Part shown: one piece after another, positions 52,238 to 61,550 of the stretch
Layout: the number at the start of each line of letters is the position of its first letter
How positions within the stretch are numbered: the first letter of the stretch is position 1
Translations under genes and position numbers: made by a program
The notes under the pieces: model-generated
Told to the model about the DNA's origin: nothing
The model's input: the letters and a program-made list of their open reading frames with translations, nothing else
Databases searched by the model: none
Source of the DNA: Mucilaginibacter roseus
Lineage (GTDB): Bacteria > Bacteroidota > Bacteroidia > Sphingobacteriales > Sphingobacteriaceae
NCBI RefSeq assembly: GCF_021215455.1
Contig: NZ_JAJPWV010000006.1
Coordinates: 186,001 to 250,000 of the forward strand
Direction of reading: 5' to 3'
Length of the DNA: 64,000 nt

Positions 52238-52263
52238 AAAAAAAGACAGCCATCCGGGCTGTC
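52238..52263 (-). terminator. Terminator downstream of the minus-strand unknown gene
   Basis: On the minus strand GACAGCC and GGCTGTC enclose a 5-nt loop and are followed by seven T residues. It lies about 97 bp past the stop at 52360. Confidence 0.65.
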
Positions 52264-52359
52264 CTGTCTCGTAAACTATTGAATAACAATAATACGATAT
52301 TGTTTGATTTCTATTGTAATTGATGCCTGAAATTACCCTTTTGTTACAAAAAGCTTAAT

Positions 52360-52983
52360 TTATTTTGATTTGGTTTCTGCCGCGGGCATATCGGCATATT
52401 TAAGTTCGGCTTTGGGTGCCGAGTTACTTACATTTTTTATGGATTGTATCTTTTTGTCAACTTCTGCCGACTCATTGCGCCAGCCACGTGCGTTGGCTAT
52501 GCCACGCGCCTCAATCAGGTCTTCGCGGGCCAGGCTAACATCGCCCATGTCAATCTTCACTGATGCCAGCGAAATCAGGTTTAAAAAAGTGTGCCGGTCG
52601 TCATTCTGTAAACGGGATATTCGGTTGCTTTGTAAGAGAAACCATTTGGCTTCTGACAGGCGGTTGAGCTCCATATAAACCTTCGCCAGATCGCTGAAGT
52701 TATAGCTGGCGATATTATACTCGCGAAAGCGCATATTATGCTGAGCGCTTTTCATAAAGCGGTTTTCGGCCTGGGTAAGGTCGTAATAGCTGCGCAATTT
52801 AACCGGCTTAATGGGCACCGGTTTTACCTGCGACGAACCGAGTATATAGTTTTTATTGAAAACATAATTTTTAACAGGTGCTATCTGCGGGTAGCGTTTA
52901 TGTTTTAACGGGCCGATACGCCACCACTGCGCCGAGGCAGAAAGACCGGTAAAACATAAAAAAAGAAATAAAAAATACTTCAT
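52360..52983 (-). CDS. Secreted protein with TPR-like helices, function unknown
   Basis: 207 residues, signal peptide MKYFLFLFLCFTGLSASAQ. The mature N-terminus is basic and aromatic (WWRIGPLKHKRYPQIAPVKNY, two parts). From about residue 80, helical pairs such as YNIASYNFSDLAKVYMELNRL and GDVSLAREDLIEARGIANARG look like degenerate TPR units. No named family recognised. Located between the protease and isoaspartyl peptidase genes, same direction as both but separated by terminator and about 80-190 bp gaps. Confidence 0.8.
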   Translation of the reverse strand: MKYFLFLFLCFTGLSASAQWWRIGPLKHKRYPQIAPVKNYVFNKNYILGSSQVKPVPIKPVKLRSYYDLTQAENRFMKSAQHNMRFREYNIASYNFSDLAKVYMELNRLSEAKWFLLQSNRISRLQNDDRHTFLNLISLASVKIDMGDVSLAREDLIEARGIANARGWRNESAEVDKKIQSIKNVSNSAPKAELKYADMPAAETKSK

Positions 52984-53064
52984 GTACTGCTTTGTAGCGG
53001 ATTTACAATGGTTTAAACTATCAAATATAAAACTAATTAGCAGATAAACAATAGCTTGCGCCTG

Positions 53065-53907
53065 TTACTCAAACACTTCAACTTCACCATCATGCAGGGC
53101 CCAAACCATATAGGGGTGGGTATCATCGTGGTAAATATCGCCATTGGCAGCAATGGCTATTATACCTGCGAACCCGTTATACGGCTTTAACTCGTCCAGG
53201 GTTTTGTCTGACGCTGCATGGAGCGTAAACCCATCGGTAACGCGGGTAACAATTTTAGCCGCAATGGCGCCGCTCACAATATCCTCGCCCACACCGGTGC
53301 ACGATACCCCTGCAAAAGCATTGGCATAATTGCCCGCTGCCGTGGCCGAATCACTCACCCGGCCGGGTATTTCAAAACCCTTACCTCCGGTGGATGTTGC
53401 TGCCGCGATGTCGCCGTAAATATCAAGTGCCACGCAGCCTACGGTACCCAGACGAATAGAGTCGCTCAGTTTCTTCTCGTATTCCTTACGGCGTTGGGGT
53501 ATTTCGGGGTTATGGTATTTAAAACCGTTTTCGCGGGCAAAATCAAGCGCGCCTTTGCCGCTGAGCACGCGGTCGTCATACGCCATCAGTTTCTCGGCTA
53601 TACAAATCGGGTTTTTAACATCCTCAATATTAATAACACCTGAAAAACGCTGCGTTTTGCCATCCATCAGCGAAGCACTGAGGCGTATCTTACCATCGCT
53701 TTGGATCTGTGAGCCCGTGCCCGCGTTAAAAAGCTCACAATCTTCTAACAAACGCACGGTATACACAGCAGTTTCTAAAGCGTTATGGGTTTCCAGGTAT
53801 TTGTAACCAGCCTGTACAATATCCCGCAAGGCAGCCTGTTTGGCCTGCTTAACCTCCTGGTTAGTTTGTGATTCGCTGAAGAACCCACCGTGAACGATCA
53901 ATTTCAT
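53065..53907 (-). CDS. Isoaspartyl peptidase/L-asparaginase (Ntn hydrolase)
   Basis: 280 residues. Plant-type asparaginase family; made as a precursor that self-cleaves to expose an N-terminal Thr. The nucleophile is in LGTVGCVALD (Thr155), preceded by a variable linker, and STGGKGFEIPGRVSDSATAAG is the conserved substrate loop; GVGEDIVSG follows. It hydrolyses isoaspartyl dipeptides. Location next to cphB and cphA implies beta-Asp-Arg from cyanophycin as its substrate, completing release of Asp and Arg. It is separated from cphB by a repeat-filled 352-bp gap, so may be a separate transcript. Confidence 0.9.
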   Translation of the reverse strand: MKLIVHGGFFSESQTNQEVKQAKQAALRDIVQAGYKYLETHNALETAVYTVRLLEDCELFNAGTGSQIQSDGKIRLSASLMDGKTQRFSGVINIEDVKNPICIAEKLMAYDDRVLSGKGALDFARENGFKYHNPEIPQRRKEYEKKLSDSIRLGTVGCVALDIYGDIAAATSTGGKGFEIPGRVSDSATAAGNYANAFAGVSCTGVGEDIVSGAIAAKIVTRVTDGFTLHAASDKTLDELKPYNGFAGIIAIAANGDIYHDDTHPYMVWALHDGEVEVFE

Positions 53908-54259
53908 TTGTTGTTAACTGAGGTTTACTAATTGAATGAATTGCTCACATTTCATTCAGGTATTAACGCAAAAATATATGGTTTATGATTGGTATGACAC
54001 CGCTTGCCATGGTGAGCCTGTCGAACCACTAAAAAAGTGACAGGCTTCACGTTCAATCCTTCGACAAGCTCAGGATGACACGCATAATTCACGTATTTAT
54101 TTGCACATCTGCGTGTTTTCGCATCTGCACATCCAGCCTGTCATGGTGGGCCTGTCGAACCACCAAAAAGTGACAAGCCTCACGTTCAATCCTTCGACAA
54201 GCTCAGGATGTCATTTCTCATCCCTACTTACTCACTCTCACCATTCACCCCTCACCATT
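53908..54259. repeat. Gap holding two direct copies of a dispersed repeat
   Basis: Copy A 54008-54080 and copy B 54142-54212 differ at a few sites only. Each contains CCTGTCGAACCAC, GTGACA(G/A)GC, then CGTTCAATCCTTCGACAAGC and TCAGGATG. The halves of each copy are partly inverted (GAGCCTGTCGAA against TTCGACAAGCTC). About 54230-54260 is low-complexity TCAC/CATTC sequence like that at 27893. No gene is seen. Confidence 0.8.
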
Positions 54260-55180
54260 CTATTGCAAGTCATTAGTATCAGGCACTGTTAAAAATACAC
54301 CTTCCTCTAACTTTACTGCTTTTTTAATCACCATTCGGTGCTGGTGTAACTCGTATTTATCAAAAATAGACATTACGTGCACCTTCAGGTTTTCGATAGA
54401 TACCGGGCTTCCTATCTCCACATCGTAAATATTTGTCTCTACAATACTTTTGCCGTCCACCAGTATAATCAGTCCGGAGCCGATGGCTTCCATAACATTG
54501 CCTTCTGTTATCAGCAGGCCTGCGTCTTCACCCAAACCTATACCCAGTATGCCGGGGTTGCTGGCTACCGCGTAAAATAAACGCCCGATGCGGCCACGCT
54601 GCACAAAGTGCGTATCAACAATAACCCCGTCAATAAAACCTAAACCCGCGGTTATCTGCACCTCACCCTTTACCAGGGCCTCATTACTTTGCCCACGGTA
54701 GATCATGTGTGTAGATGCCGCTGCGGCACCGGCGGACGTTCCGGCTATAACAAAGTGCTCCTTTTGGTAGCGTTGCTTTAATATTTGCAAAAACTGGGTG
54801 CCGCCAAAAATAGCGGTAAGCCTAAGCTGGTCGCCACCGCTAAACATCACTACATCGGCCTTGCGTATACGGTCGAGATACTCCTCGTTCGCCGCATCTT
54901 CACGACTTTTAATGTGCAGTACATTTACATGCTCCACATTAAGCTGGTTGAATGATTTGATATACTCCTCGCCAACCAGTTCCGGTATTTGTGAGGCCGT
55001 GGTGATTACCTCTACCCTTGAGCCCTCGTGTTTGGCCGACTCGGTAATAATTCTGCGCAGAATGCCCTTTTCAAAAAACTTGATATAATCAGGTTGCAAA
55101 ATATGTTCCTGGGCGCTAACGTTACTGCCCATATCAACTGCTCCGCCTATTATGATTAACTTTCCTTTCGGGACATCCAT
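54260..55180 (-). CDS. cphB: Cyanophycinase
   Basis: 306 residues, peptidase family S51. Cuts cyanophycin into beta-Asp-Arg dipeptides. Visible: LIIIGGAVDMGSN at the N-terminus, DVVMFSGGDQLR, the nucleophile elbow AGTSAGAAAAS with Ser149, and DTHFVQRGRIGRLF with the His region (189-202). Length and order fit cytoplasmic CphB. Its start has a clear GGAGGT Shine-Dalgarno-like sequence (55188-55193 complement), unusual in this phylum. It is divergent from cphA across 153 bp, so the two could share regulation. Confidence 0.96.
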   Translation of the reverse strand: MDVPKGKLIIIGGAVDMGSNVSAQEHILQPDYIKFFEKGILRRIITESAKHEGSRVEVITTASQIPELVGEEYIKSFNQLNVEHVNVLHIKSREDAANEEYLDRIRKADVVMFSGGDQLRLTAIFGGTQFLQILKQRYQKEHFVIAGTSAGAAAASTHMIYRGQSNEALVKGEVQITAGLGFIDGVIVDTHFVQRGRIGRLFYAVASNPGILGIGLGEDAGLLITEGNVMEAIGSGLIILVDGKSIVETNIYDVEIGSPVSIENLKVHVMSIFDKYELHQHRMVIKKAVKLEEGVFLTVPDTNDLQ

Positions 55181-55333
55181 GCCTTTTACCTCCGTTTTTA
55201 CACAAAGTAAGATAAAATAGCCCTAAATCAACGCTTTAAATTAAAATTAATACACTGATAAACATTAAAAACTTTACAGCGTTGATACGTTTCAGTAGAT
55301 TTAGCACAAAACAATCAGCCTCGAAAATCATCC

Positions 55334-57964
55334 ATGAAAATAGAAAATATACAGGTGTTACGCGGTCCGAACATCTGGAGCATCAGCCGAAAAAAACTTA
55401 TACAAATGCGGCTCGATCTGGAAGACATGGAACACCGCCCTACCAACGCCATAGATGGCTTTTATGAGCGCATAAAAGCGCTTTTACCCTCTATGTATAA
55501 TCACCGCTGCTCGCCCGGCGTACCGGGTGGTTTTTTTGAGCGCGTAATTGCCGGCACCTGGATGGGCCATGTAATTGAGCACATCGCCCTGGAGATACAA
55601 ACTTTGGCCGGTATGTATACCGGGTTTGGCCGCACCCGGCAAACTAAAACCGCCGGTGTTTATAATGTAGTATTTAATTATGTTGAAGAAAAGGTTGGCA
55701 TCTACGCCGCCGAAGCCGCCGTGCGTATTGCCGAGGCATTGATTGAAAGCCGGGAATACAACCTGGAAACCGACATTCAGAAAATGCGCGAAATACGCGA
55801 GCAAACCCGCCTGGGGCCAAGCACTGGCTCCATTGTTGAGGAAGCCATAAGCCGGGATATACCGTGGATCAGGCTCAACAACCAATCGTTGGTGCAGTTG
55901 GGCTATGGCAAAAACCAGGTACGAATACGCGCTACCATGACCGAGCATACCAGCAGCATCGCCGTTGATATTGCCAGCAATAAAGAGGAAACCAAGCGCT
56001 TGTTGCAGGAACAGGCCATTCCCGTTGCAAAGGGCATGACCATTGCCTCGGCAGATGAGGTGGATAAAGTGATCAGCCAGGTGGGTTTTCCGCTGGTGTT
56101 TAAACCGCTGAATGGCAATCATGGCCGGGGCATCAGCACCAATATTAAAACACGTGAGGATGCTATTGCGGCTTATGAGCACGCGGCAAAGATATCGCGC
56201 AGGGTAATTGTGGAGCGTTATGTAACCGGGTACGATTTCCGGGTGCTGGTTATTGATAATAAAATGGTAGCTGCCGCGCTGCGTGTACCGGCTCATGTTA
56301 AAGGGGATGGCACATTAACCATACAACAACTTATTGATAAGGAAAACAGCGACCCGCGCCGAGGCTACGGGCACGAAAATGTTCTCACCGAAATTACCGT
56401 TGACCGCGACACGCTCGACCTGCTCGAGAAAAAGAACTATACCTTAGATACTGTACCTGCTGATGGCGAACAGGTTTTCCTGAAATCGACCGCCAATTTG
56501 AGCACCGGCGGCACATCCATTGATGTTACCGACCATGTACACCCGCAAAACGTTTTTTATGCCGAGCGCATCAGCAAGATCATCGGCCTGGATATTTGCG
56601 GTATAGATATAATGGCCGAAAACCTCACCGAGCCGCTGCCTAACACCGGCGGCGTGGTATTGGAAGTTAATGCCGCGCCTGGTTTCAGGATGCACGTCGC
56701 CCCAAGCGAGGGCTTGCCGCGTAATGTTGCAGGGCATGTGCTGGACATGCTTTATCCGCAGGGAAAATCAGCACGTATACCTATTATAGCGGTTACCGGC
56801 ACCAACGGTAAAACAACTACTACACGCCTGATTGCCCACATTGTTAAAAATAACCGCCGGCGTGTTGGTTACACCACCAGCGACGGTATCTATGTACAAA
56901 ATACCCTTTTGGTAAAAGGCGATACCACCGGCCCGGTGAGCACCGAATTTATATTGAAAGACCCTACGGTCGACTTTGCTGTGCTGGAAACCGCGCGTGG
57001 CGGTATACTAAGGTCGGGCCTGGGCTTTACACGGTGTGATATCGGTGTAATTACCAACATACAGGAAGACCACCTCGGTATATCAGACATTCACGACCTG
57101 GACGATTTGACCCGCGTTAAAAGCGTGGTGATCAATTCGGTTAAAAAGGATGGCTGGGGTGTATTAAATGCCGATAACCCTTATTGTGTACGCATTGGTA
57201 AAAGGGCTGACTGCAACATCGCCTACTTTAGCCGCAGCGAGCATAATCCGGTAATTAAAGAGCATTGTAAACGCGGCGGAATTGCCTGCGTACACGAGAA
57301 TGGCTTTATCACCATAATAAAAGGCGACTGGAAGATACGGGTTGAACGCACCATTGCCATCCCGCTAACCTTTGGCGGCACTGTGCCGTTTATGATTGAT
57401 AACGTGATGGCGGCCACTTTAGCTACGTTTTTATGGGGCTTTAAAACGGAGGACATACGCATATCGCTAAGTACCTTTATACCATCAGCCATACAAACAC
57501 CGGGGCGGATGAATATTTTCGATTTTAAGGATTTCCGCTTTATGGTTGACTTCGCGCACAATCCTGACGGGTACAACGGCGTGCGCGAGTTTTTATCACA
57601 AATAGACTCTCCGCATAAAATTGGCCTGATTGCCGGTACCGGTGACCGTCGCGATGAAGATATGCGTGAACTTGGCCGCATTGCCGCCTCCATGTTTGAC
57701 CATATAGTGCTAAGACAGGAACATCACCTACGTGGCCGAACCAAAGAGAACATCACCGGGCTGATGATTGAGGGTATGCTGGAAGTAAAACCTGAAATAA
57801 CATACGAGATCATTACCCACAAACCGGTTGAATCGATTGAGCATGTGATAAGCCTTGCCCAACCCGGCTCGTTCATCACCGTGCTAAGCGATGCAGTTGA
57901 AGGAGCGATAGGTATCGTTCAGCGCTTCCAGGAAAAGGAGAGGGATCAATCGATCAACGGGTGA
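55334..57964 (+). CDS. cphA: Cyanophycin synthetase
   Basis: 876 residues. Builds the multi-L-arginyl-poly-L-aspartate storage polymer from Asp, Arg and ATP without ribosomes. Three parts are visible: an N-terminal domain (about 1-165; VLRGPNIWSI, RVIAGTWMGHVIEHIALE), an ATP-grasp domain (about 215-470; PLVFKPLNGNHGRGIST, VLEVNAAPGFRMH) adding Asp, and a Mur-ligase-like domain (about 480-876) with P-loop TGTNGKTT at 488-495, adding Arg. Length equals that of cyanobacterial CphA1. Divergent from cphB, with iaaA beyond it. The -7-like TACGTTTC (55286-55293) is a weak promoter candidate. Confidence 0.97.
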   Translation: MKIENIQVLRGPNIWSISRKKLIQMRLDLEDMEHRPTNAIDGFYERIKALLPSMYNHRCSPGVPGGFFERVIAGTWMGHVIEHIALEIQTLAGMYTGFGRTRQTKTAGVYNVVFNYVEEKVGIYAAEAAVRIAEALIESREYNLETDIQKMREIREQTRLGPSTGSIVEEAISRDIPWIRLNNQSLVQLGYGKNQVRIRATMTEHTSSIAVDIASNKEETKRLLQEQAIPVAKGMTIASADEVDKVISQVGFPLVFKPLNGNHGRGISTNIKTREDAIAAYEHAAKISRRVIVERYVTGYDFRVLVIDNKMVAAALRVPAHVKGDGTLTIQQLIDKENSDPRRGYGHENVLTEITVDRDTLDLLEKKNYTLDTVPADGEQVFLKSTANLSTGGTSIDVTDHVHPQNVFYAERISKIIGLDICGIDIMAENLTEPLPNTGGVVLEVNAAPGFRMHVAPSEGLPRNVAGHVLDMLYPQGKSARIPIIAVTGTNGKTTTTRLIAHIVKNNRRRVGYTTSDGIYVQNTLLVKGDTTGPVSTEFILKDPTVDFAVLETARGGILRSGLGFTRCDIGVITNIQEDHLGISDIHDLDDLTRVKSVVINSVKKDGWGVLNADNPYCVRIGKRADCNIAYFSRSEHNPVIKEHCKRGGIACVHENGFITIIKGDWKIRVERTIAIPLTFGGTVPFMIDNVMAATLATFLWGFKTEDIRISLSTFIPSAIQTPGRMNIFDFKDFRFMVDFAHNPDGYNGVREFLSQIDSPHKIGLIAGTGDRRDEDMRELGRIAASMFDHIVLRQEHHLRGRTKENITGLMIEGMLEVKPEITYEIITHKPVESIEHVISLAQPGSFITVLSDAVEGAIGIVQRFQEKERDQSING

Positions 57965-58664
57965 TATCTCCGTTAGTAAACGAGTCATTGCTTCATTATG
58001 ATTCGCTATGACGGGTTTTAGTTTGTTTGTCATTTCGGGCGATAGCGAGAAATCTAACCGCGTTCATAGCAAGGCGGCAGATTACTCCCCGTACCTCGTT
58101 CGGAATGACAAATTTGTTTAGAAAGCAAAAGCACACCCTGTTTACACTAATCCCCCGGTAGCCGACGGTCATTGAAGTAACTGATATAATCACACCGTCC
58201 GGCCTCTTAATTTTCGGGTAGCAGGTGATTGCAATGCTTTTCAAATAATTAAATAGTTGGCAGTAGTGAACTGTGCTTTTACGAGCTTTACACTGAGATA
58301 AAGCCAATGCAATTATTATCGTTAGTCTGCTCTTGGGCGCAGGGTCCAGTTACTTTGTCTTAGACACAAAGTAACCAAAAGTCAAGCCGGAAAAAACCTT
58401 CAGCCGCACAGGCCATACTCCCTGCCCGGTTTTCCGGCAGGACTACGCGTTTTTTAAAATATCTTACCTATGCAAAAGCACAGTCTCGCGATAACCTTAG
58501 CAACCGGCATCAGGAATGCCCGGAGTAGCACAAGCTGCGCCAAAGCAAAACCTTTCACCGGGCAGGACGTAGCCGGCGATTTTTGTTTCTTTTGATCGCT
58601 CAAAAGAAATTTAGGACAGGTAGTGAAGATGCTTTATCAACCTTCCTTGCAAGTAGTTTGGTGG
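57965..58664. repeat. Repeat-rich gap, copy 2 of the mosaic dispersed repeat
   Basis: No gene. An inverted pair GTCATTTCG/CGGAATGAC with its surroundings (about 58017-58115) resembles a REP element. Module B (58199-58226) and the hairpin TTTCTTTTGA-TCGC-TCAAAAGAAA (58586-58609) plus TTTAGGACA match copy 1 at 40876 and 40949; module A (about 58505-58576) is present in inverted orientation. The hairpin's outer pair is changed from C-G to T-A, keeping the stem. Confidence 0.7.
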
Positions 58665-59297
58665 TTATCCTCTTGCTTTCTTTGGGCACGACAGATACCA
58701 ATGCCATAGCATCATGGTGGCAACAGTGCGATAGGGCTTCCATTGTTCGGCTATCAGGGCAACAGCCTCTTTTGTAGTTTCCGGCGGGAGTTGCTTAATA
58801 CGCTTCAGGGCGTTTACCGCGGCCAGGTCGCCGGATGGAAATACATCCGCGCGGTGCAAAACAAACATCAGGTAAACATCCACCGTCCAGTTGCCGATAC
58901 CTTTAAGCGTGGTAAGGCAGTTGCGCACGGCATCATCGGGCATTGTGGCAATATGCTTCAGGTTGATCTCGCCGGTTAACATGGCTTCGGCCAGATAACG
59001 TACATATATGGTTTTTTGGCGACTAAAATAACAGGCTTTCAGCTCTTCATCTGTTAACAGCAATAACCGCGACGGCGTGATTTCCTGAATACGCTCACGC
59101 AATTTATTTAAGGCAGACAAAGCCGAGGCTAACGACACCTGCTGTTCCAGGATGATATGCACCAGCGTTTCAAACGTGTTTGGCCGGCTCCACATGGGCG
59201 GATAACCGTATGTATCGATCACCATTTTCAGGTCAGCATCCTTACCGGCAAGCTCATCGCAAAGGGCATGAAAGTTTGATCGGTCGAAGGTGTTCAT
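58665..59297 (-). CDS. AlkA-type DNA-3-methyladenine glycosylase (HhH-GPD)
   Basis: 210 residues. Removes alkylated purines from DNA in base-excision repair. The core has FETLVHIILEQQVSLASALS, the helix-hairpin-helix LKGIGNWTVDVYLMFV (131-146), and catalytic Asp157 in FPSGDLAAV. It lacks the N-terminal TATA-like domain of E. coli AlkA, as in many short AlkA2 proteins, and no Ada domain is present. No FeS Cys cluster, so not EndoIII/MutY. Its ATG lies 4 bp into the end of the upstream lipoprotein gene (59294), so the two may be co-transcribed. Confidence 0.92.
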   Translation of the reverse strand: MNTFDRSNFHALCDELAGKDADLKMVIDTYGYPPMWSRPNTFETLVHIILEQQVSLASALSALNKLRERIQEITPSRLLLLTDEELKACYFSRQKTIYVRYLAEAMLTGEINLKHIATMPDDAVRNCLTTLKGIGNWTVDVYLMFVLHRADVFPSGDLAAVNALKRIKQLPPETTKEAVALIAEQWKPYRTVATMMLWHWYLSCPKKARG

Positions 59298-59974
59298 CGG
59301 GATGGGGTAAATTTCTTGTAAACTGAGTCCTTGCTGAATTCTATTTTATTGTTTTTAATAGGAACAACCTTACTTTTAAAATAGCTATTAACATGAGGCG
59401 GTTTCAGCGTCATGACATAATGAGCCGGTAAATTACTCCCTTTAACAAAACGCCAAATAGGATATAATAAACTTTGATTACCATCATTAAAATACAATGT
59501 ATCAAATCTTTCCGGCTCCATTTCAAAAGATTCAAAGCCTCCGTGAAATCGTGTAGCGATAAAGTTTTTGAAGTCCGGATCTCTTGAAATTTGAAAAATG
59601 CCAACATTAACACCACTCAATGATTTAAAAGTAAACTTAAAATTACCGGTGCTATTTGGCTGCTTAATTACAGTCCAATAATACGAAGTGTCAGTTATAG
59701 TATTTACACTATTTAGTAGTATTGAATCCGTACCTATTCTACTCCAAACTCCGGAAGCTGCAAAACGATGTGGTTCTCGTTCTTTTTTAGGTTGAAATGT
59801 TTCAAGGTCAAAATTATTCAGATTGAATTTTTCAAACTGAAAAGTAGAATCAGAGTTTAATTTAATGATGTCGTAGCTTGATCCTTTTAAATTATATAAA
59901 CCTGTAATATCACGTTTGCTTTTGCATGCCATTAGCAACATAACAAATACAACCAAACAGCTAATTCGATACAT
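59294..59974 (-). CDS. Lipoprotein of unknown function
   Basis: 226 residues. Signal with lipobox LMAC (MYRISCLVVFVMLLMACKS, Cys about residue 17). The mature protein is beta-rich with repeated polar-aromatic strands (GLYNLKGSSYDIIKLNSDST, FKFTFKSLSGVNVGIFQI). AT-rich compared with flanking genes. No family recognised. Overlaps the glycosylase start by 4 bp on the minus strand. Upstream is a dispersed repeat (60003-60082). Confidence 0.82.
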   Translation of the reverse strand: MYRISCLVVFVMLLMACKSKRDITGLYNLKGSSYDIIKLNSDSTFQFEKFNLNNFDLETFQPKKEREPHRFAASGVWSRIGTDSILLNSVNTITDTSYYWTVIKQPNSTGNFKFTFKSLSGVNVGIFQISRDPDFKNFIATRFHGGFESFEMEPERFDTLYFNDGNQSLLYPIWRFVKGSNLPAHYVMTLKPPHVNSYFKSKVVPIKNNKIEFSKDSVYKKFTPSR

Positions 59975-60002
59975 ATTATAACTTTCTAAATTCGCTTTCT
60001 TA

Positions 60003-60082
60003 ATGGTTCGACAAGCTCACCATGACAAAACAGTTTATACCTATCCAACTATCCTGTCATCCTGAGCCTGTCGAAGGATCAA
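60003..60082. repeat. Further copy of the CCTGTCGAA repeat, reversed
   Basis: TGGTTCGACAAGCTCACCATGACA and TGTCATCCTGAGCCTGTCGAAGGATC (each quoted in part) match the reverse complement of the modules at 54008-54212, with a different spacer. It lies in the divergent gap between the lipoprotein gene and rarA. Confidence 0.7.
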
Positions 60083-60137
60083 TGTAATATTACTAACTTT
60101 TTTAGGATATACTCCATAGTTTTCTGATTTTTACGGT

Positions 60138-61418
60138 ATGAACAATCTGCCGCCGCTGGCCGAGCGTATGCGCCCGGCAACTTTGGATGATTATGTGGGC
60201 CAAAAACATTTGGTTGGTCCCGGTGCTGTGCTGCGCAAGGCTATCGAGAGCGGTTCGCTGCCATCCATGATATTCTGGGGGCCGCCGGGGGTGGGTAAAA
60301 CCACGCTGGCTTACATCATTTCGCAATCGCTGTACCGCCCGTTCTTTTCCTTGAGCGCCATTAATTCCGGCGTTAAGGATGTGCGCGAGGTGATCGAAAA
60401 GGCATCATTATTAAAAGAGCAGGGCGAAATACTGCCGGTACTGTTTATTGATGAGATACACCGTTTCTCTAAATCGCAGCAGGACTCACTGCTGGGCGCC
60501 GTGGAGCGTGGAATAGTTACGCTGATAGGCGCGACTACCGAAAATCCCTCATTCGAGGTAATCTCGGCGTTGCTATCACGATGCCAGGTATATATTTTGC
60601 AGCATCTGGCCGAGGCCGACCTGGTGAACCTGCTTGAAAAAGCCATGCAAGAAGATGTGGTGCTGAAAGAAAAACACATCACCATAAAGGAACATGAAGC
60701 ACTGCTGCGCCTGAGCGGTGGTGATGCCCGCAAACTGCTGAACATTTTTGAGCTGCTGATTAATGCGTTTGACGGTGACCATATCGAGCTGGATAATGAC
60801 GTAGTGCTTGAACACGTGCAGCAAAACATGGCGTTGTATGATAAGGCCGGTGAGCAACATTATGATATCATTTCGGCATTCATTAAATCCATGCGTGGCA
60901 GCGACCCCAATGGCGCCGTGTACTGGCTGGCCCGCATGATTGTTGGGGGTGAGGACCCGCTATTCATCGCCCGGCGTATGCTCATCCTGGCATCAGAGGA
61001 TATTGGCAATGCCAACCCCAACGCCCTGCTGCTGGCGCAAAGCTGCTTTGAGGCGGTAAATAAGATCGGCATGCCTGAGTCGCAACTGATTCTCTCGCAA
61101 ACGGCCATTTACCTGGCTACGTCACCAAAAAGTAACTCGGCCACTACAGCCATTGGCGAGGCCATAGCCCTGGTTAAGCAAACCGGCGACCTGCCTGTGC
61201 CCTTGCACCTGCGCAATGCGCCTACCAAGCTGATGAAGAACATCGGCTATGGCAAAAACTACAAGTACGCGCATAACTACGAGGGAAATTTTGCCGATCT
61301 GGACTTTTTGCCGGAAGCTATCAAGGGGCGCAAAATTTACCAGCCGGGCGTAAATGCTAAGGAAAACGAGATTAGGGAAAAACTGAAAAAACTTTGGGGC
61401 GATCGCTACAAATATTAA
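60138..61418 (+). CDS. rarA: Replication-associated recombination ATPase
   Basis: 426 residues. RarA/MgsA (WRNIP1-like) acts at stalled replication forks. AAA+ domain: LAERMRPATLDDYVGQKHLVG, Walker A WGPPGVGKTT (47-56), Walker B VLFIDEIHRFSK (102-112), sensor 1 GATTENPSFEV, arginine finger in ALLSRCQVY. The C-terminal MgsA domain includes RGSDPNGAVYWLARMI and ASEDIGNANPNALLLA. Length is normal. Single gene; a structured element follows its stop (61453-61513). Confidence 0.96.
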   Translation: MNNLPPLAERMRPATLDDYVGQKHLVGPGAVLRKAIESGSLPSMIFWGPPGVGKTTLAYIISQSLYRPFFSLSAINSGVKDVREVIEKASLLKEQGEILPVLFIDEIHRFSKSQQDSLLGAVERGIVTLIGATTENPSFEVISALLSRCQVYILQHLAEADLVNLLEKAMQEDVVLKEKHITIKEHEALLRLSGGDARKLLNIFELLINAFDGDHIELDNDVVLEHVQQNMALYDKAGEQHYDIISAFIKSMRGSDPNGAVYWLARMIVGGEDPLFIARRMLILASEDIGNANPNALLLAQSCFEAVNKIGMPESQLILSQTAIYLATSPKSNSATTAIGEAIALVKQTGDLPVPLHLRNAPTKLMKNIGYGKNYKYAHNYEGNFADLDFLPEAIKGRKIYQPGVNAKENEIREKLKKLWGDRYKY

Positions 61419-61452
61419 CCATTACGTAATTTTTACTATTTTACAGCCAATT

Positions 61453-61513
61453 CCCCTATTGCTGCACGGCCTTGCCTTGCATGGCAAAAACTGATGCCGT
61501 TGTAACAATGGGG
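61453..61513. other. Three-tier nested stem structure between rarA and the DUF5687 gene
   Basis: Outer CCCC-T-ATTG (61453-61461) pairs with CAATGGGG (61506-61513). Middle ACGGC (61466-61470) pairs with GCCGT (61496-61500). Inner TTGCC (61472-61476) pairs with GGCAA (61483-61487). TAGTTTT follows. It may be the rarA terminator or a leader structure for the gene at 61551. Confidence 0.45.
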
Positions 61514-61550
61514 TAGTTTTATAATCTTAATCAAAACCTCTGTTAACGCA

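Noticed and set aside
54008..54212. CRISPR array
   Set aside because: Only two copies, copy length about 72 bp, internally inverted, no cas genes; matches dispersed repeats elsewhere.
55484..56296. 270-codon open frame antisense to cphA
   Set aside because: Lies wholly inside the well-supported cyanophycin synthetase gene; no family motifs.
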